A stretch of 64,000 bases of DNA, taken from Rhea pennata (Eukaryota; Chordata; Aves; Rheiformes; Rheidae). The position numbers were made by a program, and so were the translations under genes. The notes under the pieces are model-generated. The model made no database searches. It saw only the letters and a program-made list of their open reading frames with translations, and had not been told where the DNA came from. The stretch is from assembly GCF_028389875.1 (NCBI RefSeq), contig NC_084668.1:32036993-32100992 (forward strand), given 5' to 3'. This document shows positions 1-13,100 of this stretch, one piece after another. Position 1 is the stretch's first letter, and every line of letters starts with the position of its first letter.

Positions 1-2864
1 ATAAAGGAAATTGGCTGGCTGTAAAGAGAGTGTTAAGTGCTATATGCAGGAGAGCACTTTCCAATAAGACGTAGTACCAGTCAACATAGTCTACATATTT
101 ATGACAAAAACCATGACACTGGTTTTGCATAACCAGGATAATTGCCATTATAAGGAGTAGGTGAGGTTGAGAGAAATACTAAAAGCCCAGCAAGACAACC
201 TGCTACTACCTTGGCAAGCTTTACAACAGACAGAATTTCCATTTACAGGGGGAAGGTCGTTTTGGGTTGAGAAGCATAGGATGCTGGCTGACTCTGTCTG
301 CTTTGGAATTCAACAGCTGATTGAGATTTCATGATTAATGAGAAAATCCACAAAGTGCAGTGTTCATGGGGTAAGATATCCAGGAAACACTTTGTCTGGC
401 TCCTCCAACTGCACATCCTGTGAGCAGCCATTTGTCCAGATAGCTGTAACTTTTCTGAAAGTGCCAGCAGATCTCTCTGGCCTTATTGCACTATTGGTTT
501 GTGATCAGTTACCTTAAATAGTCTGAAAAGCTAGAGTGACCTAATTTCCTGCGCACTTACCCTTATCATCCAGCAATTAATTCTTCTGTTCCCAAATCAG
601 GCCCCCCTGAATCTGCTAGGTGCACCTACGTTGCTTTCACAGCTTGTTCCTCACTCTGCTTTCCTTAATCCCAGAGGACTGCAGAGGATCCTCAGTCTCA
701 CAGCTCCTTAGAGCAGGAAGAAGTGGAAGAAGAAAGCATAAGATTTAGTGTGTAGTATCAGGGCTGAGGAGAAAAAAGGTGCAGATATCCTGAGAGGTTT
801 CAAATACTTCTAGTGAATGACAGGGTATCATGAATGAAATGTTTTCAAAGAATGAAGGAAAGCTTTTAAAAATGTTTAAAAGCTCAATTTAATGCTTAAT
901 AACTCACAGATATTATGAGGGGAGCTCACGCTGAATGAGACTGAAAATATATATTCTGAATCTGAATTTTTGCAAGCAGTCAGAAGGACAATTAAAAAGG
1001 ATTACGTGAAAATAAGGAGGGAGAAGAACAACTTGAAAATTCATTAAAATAGACTCTCAAAATATTTTGATTACCAGAACCTTTTCATACAATATTTAAT
1101 GTATTTTGCAGCAGTCCTAAGACTCTCAGGTGAGAGTCTTCAGCTGAGTCAGTCTTGACTGTGGCAAAGGTGGGGCATTTGTGTCTGCTTAACAGAGAAT
1201 GATCTCACCTATGCGTCTGAGCATAAGGAAAATATGTGAAGCTAGGAGAGGGAGTTACCTCTGGGTCAAATGTATGCTTTTTCCTGCTACTGTAGGAGTG
1301 AGCAGATTATCAATCTCAGTCACTTTGTCTCTGGGAGGAGCTCAAGAGTTTGTCCTTAGGTCTTGCTTTTCCGGTTGCTCTTTTCCAAAGGTGTTTAAGT
1401 GAGGTCTGTCAGCAGAGATCTTCCCATGAAAGAGCAGCATGTGCTTCCTGCACCACTACACCCATACCCTTCTTCAAGCTGTTTCATGGGATATTTGGTG
1501 TCATACCAGATGTCAGGAAGGAGCAGTGTCAAGAAGTCGATGGCTTCTCTAAAAAATTTTTCTTCAGGATGGGGTACATTGCGAACACCAAAGTAACTTC
1601 TTGCTGTTTTAAAGAGTGACTTTATGTTTCTGTATATTAGCATAAATAGAAAGTGACGGTGCTAGATACTACTGATAAAGCCAGATTTGTCATATGAAAA
1701 ATGACATTTCTTTTGATTCAGACCAGTTCTTACAATTCATTAGCATAAAATCCAAACTTAGAGTATACTCTACATTAAAACAGAGTCAGTATAAAAAAAA
1801 GCATTACAGTTTTTTAAATGAGCTGAGTACTTTTTTCAGAATTGCAGTTCAGAGACAGAAAATCCGAATTTTGTCTTTTCATATTCACATCCAGAAAGAA
1901 TCTAGAAACCTTGAAAGATTTTGCAGGATAGGAATCCTTTTCCCACAGCTACTTGTACTTTAATCCGTTACTCCTTCCCTTCAGAAAGAAAAAAACAATA
2001 AAAAGAGGTGATAATATTGGTCATTGAGTTATTCATACAAAAATTAAAAAGGAATCTCAGGCTTCTATCATACGCATTTCCTTTAAAGTTTGATTTGATG
2101 CTAACATCAAAGAATAGACTTTTTTAAGTGAAACTGGTCACTGACAAAACTGGATGAGATCATTTGGGTGAGATTAGTCACGGAAATAAAGATGCTGTGT
2201 TGCCAAATTCTGTCTATATTACGGATCTTAGATGAAGACCCCATTACTTGTAAGTGCTTACATTAGGCTTTACAAATTACCACAGTATCATTCAGTTATT
2301 GTGGCATATTTTGTCTTTAATATTCAAATCTCCTCAGAAATGATATCTGTTATTAAGTGAAATATGTGAAAATATCATCAGTTCATAATGAGTCTATAAA
2401 ATTTATCCCTTAAAAGTTATTTCACTTTTGAGAAAGATCACAGTAAGTTGAAAACCCCACCAAATCTCTTTAGTCATAAAATTAGCACACCAAAATTTAT
2501 ACTTCAAAAAAAGTCATAAATACAAAAACTTAAGCCATTCTCCTAATTCAGACAAGAAATTCTGTGTAACCTACTGCCAGTTTTGTCAGCATTATGTTAG
2601 ATGGTCCTTTCCTGCATTTGCTTCGTTGAATCCTAATAACATTTGCCTTTTTTTCCTGAAATTAAATCATATTAGCATGACAAATACTAGAAGAGAAATC
2701 TGATGGGTGATTTATGGGAATGATTTAGGAGGAACTTGATACAGCGGTCTTAAACAGTACCTAATCCTAGAACCTTAGCCATGACCTTCGAAGCAGAGAA
2801 ATATCACCAATTACTAAAAAAGGTGAACTTCAAGTGCCAAATTTTACTTAAAAAGTACACCAGG

Positions 2865-2900
2865 AAAAAAAAAAAAAAAAAAAAAGAAGAAGAAGAAGAT
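2865..2900 (+). repeat. A21 tract followed by (GAA)n
   Basis: A run of 21 A (2865-2885) continues into four to five GAA triplets, a 35-bp all-purine stretch. It could be an old poly-A tail with a microsatellite grown from it, but the sequence to its left shows no recognisable retroelement. Confidence 0.85.
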
Positions 2901-3291
2901 TCAGGAAAGCAGAAAATCTTCTTTTGACAAGGAGAAAAATTTCCAAATGCAGAGCTGAGTAATAACTGAAGGCCAAGTTCTGAATGCCACAAAGAAGACA
3001 AAGACCAGACTGCAATCTAAGGAGTGCACCAAATATGACATGATGGGCTGTTTCTCAGAGATCATTACATCAGCAGTATCTGTGTGCCATGTCTATTGGG
3101 TGGCCTTTGTCACTGAACCCTGAAGCCCGGAACTGGCAAGTTCAGAAATGTTCGTTCTTGTAGAATTGGTCTCAAACCTTATGAAGTACGGATGCAGATC
3201 TCAGAGGTGAAACAATCTGTATTCTTTTATAACAGGTCTGTGGCAATAAGAGAGGTTAACAACATACCCATTCAGGAACCATTTGAGAGGC

Positions 3292-3365
3292 ATATTGGTA
3301 CAATGGAGAGTCTGTGGGCTTCCAGAGCTGTTCCTTTGTGTGGTGAATAGGTATATTGGTACAAT
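3292..3365 (+). repeat. Short direct repeat pair
   Basis: The 13-mer atattggtacaat occurs at 3292-3304 and again at 3353-3365, 61 bp apart. It is too short to assign to a transposon and may be chance or a decayed duplication. Confidence 0.6.
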
Positions 3366-3417
3366 ATAACGTTTGGCATAGCTGTGATCATAGAGTCCTT
3401 TCTTACTGCAAGGAAGG

Positions 3418-3441
3418 ACCTTTCTCCTCCTGGAGAAAGGT
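3418..3441. repeat. Perfect 10-bp inverted repeat, 4-nt loop
   Basis: The arms acctttctcc and ggagaaaggt flank tcct. They are perfectly complementary and would form a short hairpin in RNA. The stem is too short for a microRNA precursor. Confidence 0.8.
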
Positions 3442-6400
3442 ATTACTTGGGTAGTAAAGATGCTGATGATACTACAGTAGTTACAGTGACACTGCTAATA
3501 GTGGTAATTGATAACAAGAGCAATGAAAGTAGTCTGTACAGAACCTGCCCTATGTTTTCTTCCAGCAGAAGGGAAGAGAGCAAGAGCAGAGCAGATCCAG
3601 AAGCAGCAGTCACCTGCAGCCTCTGCACATAGAAGCAGGAAAAGGGGTTGGACGGGCCCTTCTGCCCATGTTAGTCACTGCCACCTGGTGGTTTCCCTGG
3701 TGGGATTGGAGATTGCTGAAGCCCATTCCAAAATACTGAAGACCTGCTCTGGAAGTGAGGCAAACAGACTAGGGAAGAGCAAAGGAACACAAAATGAAAC
3801 GAATGAAAATAGGGATATGTGGTAGAAGTCAAAGCATCAGAAGTTTAAAAAGAGGGAATGGGAGAAGAGGCAAAACACCTCTGATAGTAACCCTGACTCC
3901 TTGAAGATATCCTGAAAATTGGCAGGCACACCCACTTGTGCCCTGGACAGGCACACAATGCTGGAAGGGGCTAGAATTAGGCCAGACTCATGGGGAGCCT
4001 GCCTGTCAGCCTTTCTTTTGGCTTTGTGAATGGTTGATTGATAATAAGATCTACAAATTTGTGAGGCCTAAAGTGGAAAGGATATAAACTGCGAGGGGAA
4101 AAAACAGGCAGGAGCTCAGCAGGAGTTTTGGGAAGAGTTAAAAGAGGGAATAATACCAAGCAGAACAGTTCTAAGCATGTGCCAGGGTGTCCCTTTTACT
4201 GCATGGCAGAAGCACCCATTATGCTCTGTCCTGGCAACCTGCACTTCCTTCAGGACTTTAAAGCAGAAGATATGTACCTAACTGCAAATGCAAATGGAAA
4301 CCAGGCCATTCTCTTCTCTTTTTGAGGGAGGCACAGAGATCTCCAACTGCAGCTAAGTAAGACAAATGAGGGAGGTAGGAACACTAGCCTTTGCCACTAT
4401 GATGCTGTATCTTCATCCATTAAATGACTTTGTCTTCCTATCCTACCTATAACCACTTCGAAAGTAATCCCACATCCAAAGGCAAGAGGTTGCAGGAATG
4501 AGCTAGAAATGCAGATGATTAGGAAGCTGTAAATAGAGATGCAGAAGAGGTGATATTTTTCCAGGGAATCCACAAGCTAGATGGGTAGAATATAAAGATG
4601 GGAAGACCAGAGATAGGGGCTGCCATGCCCAGGTGGAAGAAAGCCTTCTAATGTCTCTGGTTACATTTATATTCATGCAATACATCTTGCTCTTTTCAGA
4701 TGGATATCCAGACCAAATGATGCAACCTCTTCAGGGAGTCCCTCTGAAGGCCTTTAAATGCAGCTAAATCTGGCTTCAGCCTTTCCTTTAATTTTTCAGG
4801 GAGCTGGATGAGACCATGGCTGTTTATCCTTTGGCTGTGATTGATTTGCACACTTTCATTTTTTATATTTCTTGTGTTTGATGTTTTCCTCCTATTCAAA
4901 GAAAGATGTTTTAGAATTGTGGCTAGAGTACAAATGAATCCATATCCCATATGTTTCTATTTGTTTGCACTGTTAGGGCACCCAGTAGACCTGGTTATGG
5001 AGCAGGTCCTTGTGTTCAGCTACTATTCCGCTCATAAACACTTAAGTCCAAACAGCTAGATATTGCTGTGTTGGCACTTAAATTGCTCATTGTAATTTTA
5101 CATTAGTTTCTACTCCATAGCAATTTTCTGTGCGACATATTATCATATCTGCTTATGTATTTTGTGCAGAAGGTGTAGCAAGAAACTTAATCTAAAACAT
5201 CTGTAGCAAGACAAGCTGATAACATAAGCAGTATTTCTTGCAGAAGGTTCTGTCTACAATCTATGCTGACGTATGTTTCCACTGCATCAACAGAATCCTA
5301 CCTTTACATATACGTTTTATCATCAAAATGAAGAACAAAGGAATGTAAAATACAAGGGGAAAAGTCAGAGTCCCAGGCACATAATCAGTGTGTTCAGACA
5401 GAAACTGACAAAGCTCTGAAAATTATGTCCCAGATCTGCAGACCTGTTCAATAAGCTACATTAAATATCACTGTTGACTATCTATTTATGTGCCTAAATT
5501 CCCAGTAAGCCATATGGAAAATTACTTTCTAATGTGGAGTAGCCAGACCTTTTAGATAGCTAAAACTCCAAACACATGCTAAACTATTCCAGAGTAATTC
5601 ATGTAGTCAGCTATCTGCAATTTTCAGAGCCTAGTGGATACAGTAGACCCTTCAGGGAGATCTCAACTTCAGCAGCCATATTGTGCTCCATCACATTACC
5701 TTGCAATAGAAGCAATGGCAAATAACATGATCTCTAAAATACAAAAGACAGCCTAAATTATTCTTGTGTTTTAGATTCAGCCTTGAAGGTTTGTGTCTGT
5801 ACCCAAGCAATTTCATCTCAGTGATGTACCTCAGGCACCTTCCAGAGGACAGGTAATATGCTCAGTATCAGACATGTTTCAGCTCTAAAGATAATCTAGC
5901 AGTCTCATCTATGTATATAATAAAATAAGGATACAGCTTGCCATCAACATACAGATAGTTTTTGTCAGCAAACATGCTAATTACAGAAGTATGTGTTCCA
6001 AGACTTCTCCTGTAAGTTCCTTAAAGGATTGAACACATTAGGCGATTTCTCATTACATCATTTTGGGTATGAAAATGAATGCAAGCCCTAACACAGATTT
6101 CAAGCACTAGAGACTGCAGATTATGAAGATTCACAAAATAGTTGAAAAAATTGACAAAATGAGAGTAATTTTTAGATACGAAAATGTTCTGAATGGAATA
6201 TCCTTTAAGGACCTTATACATGGCCTTTGGAAGTCAGTGAAGCATTATGGATCCACTCTTACCGTGTAAGATTTCATTAATAAAAATCTGGTCATATTGC
6301 ATCATCTATACTGACATCTTTGATCTATCTACCTATTTCAGAATGTCCTTAAACATCCTCAATAGAAAACAAGTAGAATAGTTTAATATTTGTACTTCCA

Positions 6401-7540
6401 AATACCCCAAAAGATTTTTCTTTTTACTATATTCCTACCAAACTGGAGTAGGATTTAATTAGTAAAACATACTCTGATCTGGAACTGGTCTACACTACAA
6501 TAAATCAGAATATCAGAACTACTGGTCTAAATGCAAACATGTCAAAATTTGAATGTGTGGCAAAAGTAATTCATTAACATGCATAATTTTAACCATAATA
6601 AATTAATTTTGTGGTGGCAATTTCATAAGATTTTTCCAAGCAACCTATAAAAAAAAGCCTGCTGTGGCTTTTGCTGCCTAAGTAACAAAAGGAGTAAAAG
6701 CAACATTTACCAAACAGAAAGCAAACTTGAGAGAAGAAAGCTCAATTTCAAACCTCCAAACTGTGCTATATGTACCAAAGTAAACTCAGGACATAGTACT
6801 TTTAAGAAGTTCTGTGATTAAAAGCAATAAAACTCCATAGATAATGGGACAGCTTCTGTTTCAGATTGTTGTATAGGGGATAAAATACAGCTCTGTGGTA
6901 TGTACTTCAGTCTCAAATAATGCAATCGACACTGTTCTACTTAGTGCTCAGGCAGAGCCTCATTGACAACCAGAGGTTCTTAACGTGCACAGGCAGCAAC
7001 ATGTCATCATATCACAGGCGTAATCACTGCATCTTCAACAGCAGGGGAAAAGATCTGTGAGAAAAAAATTGAGGCCCAAAATTGCCTAAAGCCTAAACAC
7101 TGGGCATGATTTCACTTTTCTACTGAAGACAGAAAAGAAGGGAGGAAGTCCTGTTGTATGCAGGGAAGGAAAAAAAGTCCTTGAGGCTTAATGGTGAGGT
7201 CTGTGAATTGAAAGGTACTAATTTAATACAAGTAGAATAAGTGAAATGATGGCATCTCTTCAAATGAATTCATAAATTTAAAAGTATTTAACATTCTTAA
7301 TGGAACATTTTGGTTGGTTATAAAGAAATTAACAAAAACGAAAAAGTCTGAGTAATACATAGTAATTGGATTCATAGGTTATCACTTTATGCTTGTGTCA
7401 AATGAGGAAAATAGCATCTATCTTTTGAGCTTAAAAAGAGAATGGTAGTAAGCTATTCTCAAAGATATTTCTGTTCTTGGCAACGTTTTGGAACACATTG
7501 AATGATCTCTGCCTACATAAAAGAAAAGCGTATACTTACT

Positions 7541-7560
7541 ACCTTCAATAAATTGAAGGT
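7541..7560. repeat. 20-bp near-palindrome
   Basis: Arms accttcaat and attgaaggt are separated by aa, giving a perfect 9-bp stem. No known function. Confidence 0.8.
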
Positions 7561-8706
7561 TTGGACACTCCAAGAGGGTGTGGAGAATATGGGGGAAATG
7601 TAGATTTAAAAATAATGTCAGGTACTTCATTCTGTATAGTTACGGGGCTGAATGAAGGGAGACATGGCTGAAATGTACTGCATGTGCAATTGAATTCAGA
7701 TTGGGTGAACCCTTCTGACCTTAAAATACAGATACACTTTGACCAGGTTTTATGAGACTCAATACCATGTTATGGCATCTGGCAATAGTAAGTTTTGTGG
7801 GAGTGTTTCTTAACATTTAAGTTATGGATTTCATGAGATTCATACTTTTGTTGTATATTAGTATCTGTATCAAATTCCCTTTTTCTCAGATTGTCTTGCA
7901 TCTGCAGCTTTCTGCTTTGTATTTTCTCTTCCTTTCTATTATTTTCTTCAATTGCTTGTCCTTTTCTACTCCACTGTCCCTAGCTACTTGCTTTCAGCTT
8001 TTATTTGCACATCACTTATCTTCTCATTCTGCATGTTGTGTCTTGCACTTATTGTTCTGTTTCTTTCCATCATCTTCAAAAAGAGATACTGATAATGCAA
8101 CATTAGCACATTAATTTTACTGCTTTGCTTGCGTTGCTAGAGTGGGAGATTAACATAGGTAATCAGTGATTTGGTAGTTTGCTAGTGTACCCTTAAAGTC
8201 TACATCATAGCTAAAAACAGAACAAAGATCTTCAGAATAACTAGGCAAAGCCCTAAATTAAAGCATATTTTTCCTTCTCTTTTATGAAGCTGAAAGAACC
8301 TTTATTACAGTTACAAATGTAGTATACTTTTTCAGAGATGTCCATATCATTTATCAGCGAGAAATCTGATAGGACAATTCTAGAAGGCCCTTCTCGCATT
8401 CCCCATCTGCTGATCTTAAAGGGGCTATGTTGTATACCTTTTCAGGCATCAAGTTAATCAGTAAGCAGCATTAGCACCATTGCCATTAGATGGAAATTCT
8501 TAAACAAAAGTACTACACCTCTATATCCACTCCCAGCTTTTCCATACATCAGTTAAATTTATTTTCTGTGATTTTGTCCTATGCATTAGCTTGTCATGCC
8601 ATGCCCCAAATTATATATAGGACAAGCTTCTAGTGCACTCTCTACAGAACATGAGTAACTTGCTGGGTCTTACAGAACTCACTCATCACACTGTGATTTG
8701 TCATGA

Positions 8707-8726
8707 AATCAATTAAAAAATTGATT
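8707..8726. repeat. AT-rich inverted repeat
   Basis: Arms aatcaatt and aattgatt are separated by four A. Such AT-rich palindromes are common by chance in DNA of this composition. Confidence 0.7.
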
Positions 8727-10120
8727 GGCATTGGTTTCAAAGTTTTGGATCACTTCCTGTGAGAATGGATGAAACTGCATTGTATTATATTACAAACTAG
8801 CAGGTTTCAAAAAGACTTCTTTGTGTTTGGGTTATGTTACAAAATGTTCTAAGATATTTAGTTAAAAAAAACCCAGGTATTTCCATATTTGGGAAGGTTA
8901 AAAGAACAGAGCAAACATTTTGCAAAACAGACCTGTAGATTGAAGATGTTGCATTCTTAGCCGGCTTTCTTATTTATTTTGTATCAAAGTAACGAATTGT
9001 TTATAGATGTGACATCCTCACTACAATATTAAATCCATAATTGCTCATTGTACAGCAATCCAAAATAATAAGTCACTGAAAATACGAAGACGGGTCTAAT
9101 CAAAATTATTTGTAAATAATTGGACTAAAGTAATTTTTCTATATCAGGAATTTACCAGTAGGAAGAAGAAAACTCTAAATTATTTATAACAACACAATTA
9201 ACTAGTTTAACAATTAATAATAAATTTGCTTCTCCTGTAACTTTTACTACTGAGAGGAATTAAAGTGTATGGGTATTAAGCAGGGTCTTGTTTCATGGCA
9301 AGCACAGATTTCATAGTGCATGAGAAACTATCCTATCTTTAATTTAAACTTTCATAGCATCTAATTTCTTACTTGAGCCTGCATAGGATCAGCACTGTTC
9401 TTTGTATGCCTCTATAAAATTACAAAGACAAATTCATTTTATCTTCTAAATGAGCATTTATTTGTCTTAAAGCAAATGGTTGAGAGTATGTCGTGTTTAT
9501 TAGCACAATTACTGACCTAGCCATAGTTAAATGAACTCTGCATATAAACTGATACGCTGTAAACAGCCATGAATAAGGGCATCTGATCAGCAATTTAAAT
9601 GCATCCATTTTGGTGGAATAAGTATTAAAAAAACAGAGAGACTTTAGTCATGTTAGAAATAATTTCCTGCCTGACTCAGCATCTTTATATTATCTCCTGT
9701 GCTTGTTTACTTTTCATTTTATTGCCGTTGTTGCTTTGTTATATCTTTTTCTAATGATAACATCAGTTTCTCTCAGCCGAGAATCTTACTTCCCATATTC
9801 CTTCTTATATTATAACTTTTCAGAAAAGAATGGCAATTTGGCAGTAGCCTTGGAGGTGATGCTGAGGACTATTTAAGTATCCAAACTTAAAGATATACTC
9901 CTAAAAAAAGAAAGTGGGATGTAGTTGCAACACAAACTGTAGGTTCCTAATTCAGCCGGTGACGGTGACCAGCAGTAAGCCCACAGGTCCATTTAGGGCA
10001 CCTGTGAACTCAATGGAGCTAGAAAGGCTTCTGTTCACTTTTGTCCTGTGGAAGAACATAATGTAGATATTCTTCCTCTCTGGCATGATGTTTGTGTGCT
10101 GCTCATTAGGGCAGATTCTC

Positions 10121-10149
10121 CTTTTCAGAACTTTTCAGACTTTTCAGAA
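10121..10149 (+). repeat. Three tandem copies of a 9-10 bp unit
   Basis: The string cttttcaga starts at 10121, 10131 and 10140, giving three near-tandem copies. This looks like slippage-type duplication in non-coding DNA. Confidence 0.8.
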
Positions 10150-13100
10150 GAGAGATCAATTTAGGTCAAGTTAAGAAGTGATTTTACATTTCCATAACTA
10201 TTGTATTCAGTACTGCCTTTCTTCTTACTCTGAACTCTGAACAGAATTCAGTGATGAATGCAATCACTTTTTTTACAAGAAGTTAATCTGTTACTTTGTG
10301 TAAGATGGAAAAATGATCTGTTCGTATTTGATATGGGGCAGAGGAGAGCTATACAACTGCCATGAAAGTAATTACAGATTTGGAAAGTTGGTGATGAAAA
10401 GACATTGTAGATTTGGAAAGGAATCCTAACTATGTTCTCAGTGCCCTGCAAGCCTCAAAATAACCCTTGAAGTGGACTTGTATGCTATATTCCCTGTACC
10501 TGTTTCGCCCTCTCCTTTTCTGAACCTCTCCAGATCTGCTCCACCTAGAGCAGTATCCAGAAAGGTTATAGCAAGTATCTTACCTGTTTTCCTCTGGATA
10601 AAATTTCAGCCGACAAGCAAGCCAACGTACAAGTCAAAGCAATTGAAGTAATCAATCTAACTACTGGTTTTGTTTTATATGGCAATTTCCTGAACTCAGT
10701 TGTGTGCTCAGCTGCATCAATATAAAGCCAGGGATTGATAGGAAGAAGAATGAAGACATAATTTGATTATTCTTTATATCAAGTTAGGAGGAAATAGCAC
10801 AAGCAATGTGAAGTTACAAATCAGTGTTTCCCAACAATACTTTTTCCATAGTGTTTCCTTACAAAACCAATGTACACACTGTTGGGTTTTGTTAGGATAA
10901 ACTGGAGGCTGAGAACACTGAAAGCTTCTGGAGTAAAAGATAATGAGAGCACTTAGAAGATTGACCAGCTGTTTAGAAGCTCTCAGAATCAACACTTACT
11001 GAGTCAAAATATTGTTATGCTATTGTACCGTCCTATATGAGGCATGAGCAAGGGTAAGTCTCAGTTCACTCTCAAACCAAAACCTGCCTTGAACCCACAT
11101 TGTCTGGATACTGATGGTAAATACATCCTGTGTATAAGCTTGGGTCCTGCTGCTAAAATCCCACCCACTGGAGAGTAGTTTGATGGGCTGCTGCTTATCA
11201 CATACTCTGTATATCCTTTTTTTATATCCATTGGCCAATATCAGGAACAGAGAACATCCCTTTCTAGAGAAGAACTTGGCATCGTGTGCTGCAGGGCAGA
11301 TGAAATTTGAAGATAGTTTAAGTTCAGGCTGCTGTTACGTCAATGCAGAATTGGAGGTTGTGGAAAATAGCTATTGTACACCTAGTATCAGGGATATGCA
11401 GACTCCTATTTCGTTCCTGTAGTGAATGAAAATGTAGCATGGGTAGTTCTGAGAGTAGCAAAGTATGTGTGGGAATACTGAGACTTTAAAACCATCCTTC
11501 CTAAATTAATGTGAAAATTAACCTATGTTAGCATAAGATCAATGAGATCAAAATCTAACCTAGATCCGGATTCTGTCTGGGAAGACTTTCTCGAAGATGG
11601 CACTTCATGTATAGGTCTGTCCATCTATGCTACAGGAACTATATAGATGTATTTTGCGGCTGTATCAAGTGGTCCATATTTCCTCACAGCTCAGATGTTG
11701 GTTCCAAAAGTTACTCACACATTTTAGACTTGACTTTACTGAGAAGCCCGAATTAGGAGGCTAGTGTTCTTAGGCTCTCTGTAAATGTTGGTGGAGGGAG
11801 AAGGCTCTTCTAGGAGATGGTTCAGAGTAAGAATATCTAAATTAGGCTCAAATTGGGCAGCATGAATATCCCATCTTCCTTTGTGCCTCACAAAATTAGA
11901 ATGTAGATGGCACAGTCCAATACCCAGAGAGGACAAAGGCAGCGTTATATTATGCTCAACTTCCAGAACTCTAGGCTGCTCTAGGTACTGAAATGATTCT
12001 CAGAATAAATTAGCCTAGGCTGGGCATTTAGAGAAACATTCCACTGTTCTTGCATGTGTAAAACTCTGCTCCAGTCCTTGCAGATAGTCTGTCCTAGAAT
12101 CTTTCTAAAGTTTATGATCTGGGAGTCAGTAATCTGAACAGTCCTAAAACCTAGAAAGAAACAGCACAACAATTTCAGAGTAGTGTAAGGCAGAAAGTTC
12201 CCAGTGGACAATCGCATCTGCAGAGATGAGCTCTGGAGGTTCCATAGGCTAATAATAAATGAACCTCACCCATATCACAAACAAAAGTGAATGTCCAGCC
12301 AGGTCAGCCACAAAAAACACTGCTGTTCATAATCTAGGGAACAGGAAAACATCCTAATGTAAGCATTTGATAACCTTTGACAAGAAAAATCTCTACAGTG
12401 TCAGTCCTGCTAATTACTCTATGTGGTAGACTCCTTCTTACTCTTTGCACTGGTGCTTGGAAGGACGGGGCACTTGTCCTGAAGAACCCTTTGGAGTATG
12501 TTGTTCACAATGCTTTTATAACTGTCTCATTTTATCCAACATTAAGAAAGGGCCTGCTATAATTCATGGCATTGCATGGCATAATTGTTCGTGTCCTTTC
12601 TCCTGTCAGTCTTTCAAGACAACGACTATTATTTCCATATATCCGCATGAGTTATATGCCATTAATGATCGTGTATACTACAGCTATATGTTTATTTCTG
12701 TGCATGATTTTACACTGTCCTTCTGAAATCTGTGTTTTTAAAACCGTTCAGTCTTCTCTTGAAAATGTGAATAAGATGCCAGCTGATTTGTTTCTACAAA
12801 TATCTGTGCTGTTTTTTTACACCGCCCTTGCTTCTAAGAACAGAAGCACTTCTAAAATCTAAGTGTTAAAGCAAGTCAAAGGCAGGAAGGTAAATCAACT
12901 AGGCACTCAAATTAGGTGGAGATAATTCAGTGGGTTTGTATTCCAGGATTGCTATTTGATGATCTTTCACTTGCAAAGGGAAGCAGCACTTCTGATTAAG
13001 CACAGTATTTTATGTGCTCTTTGTAAGCATGCCTCAGTGAAGATGACAGTATGATATGGCTGAGTTTTGAAGGTTTGTGCCCTAAAGACATTTATCTTTA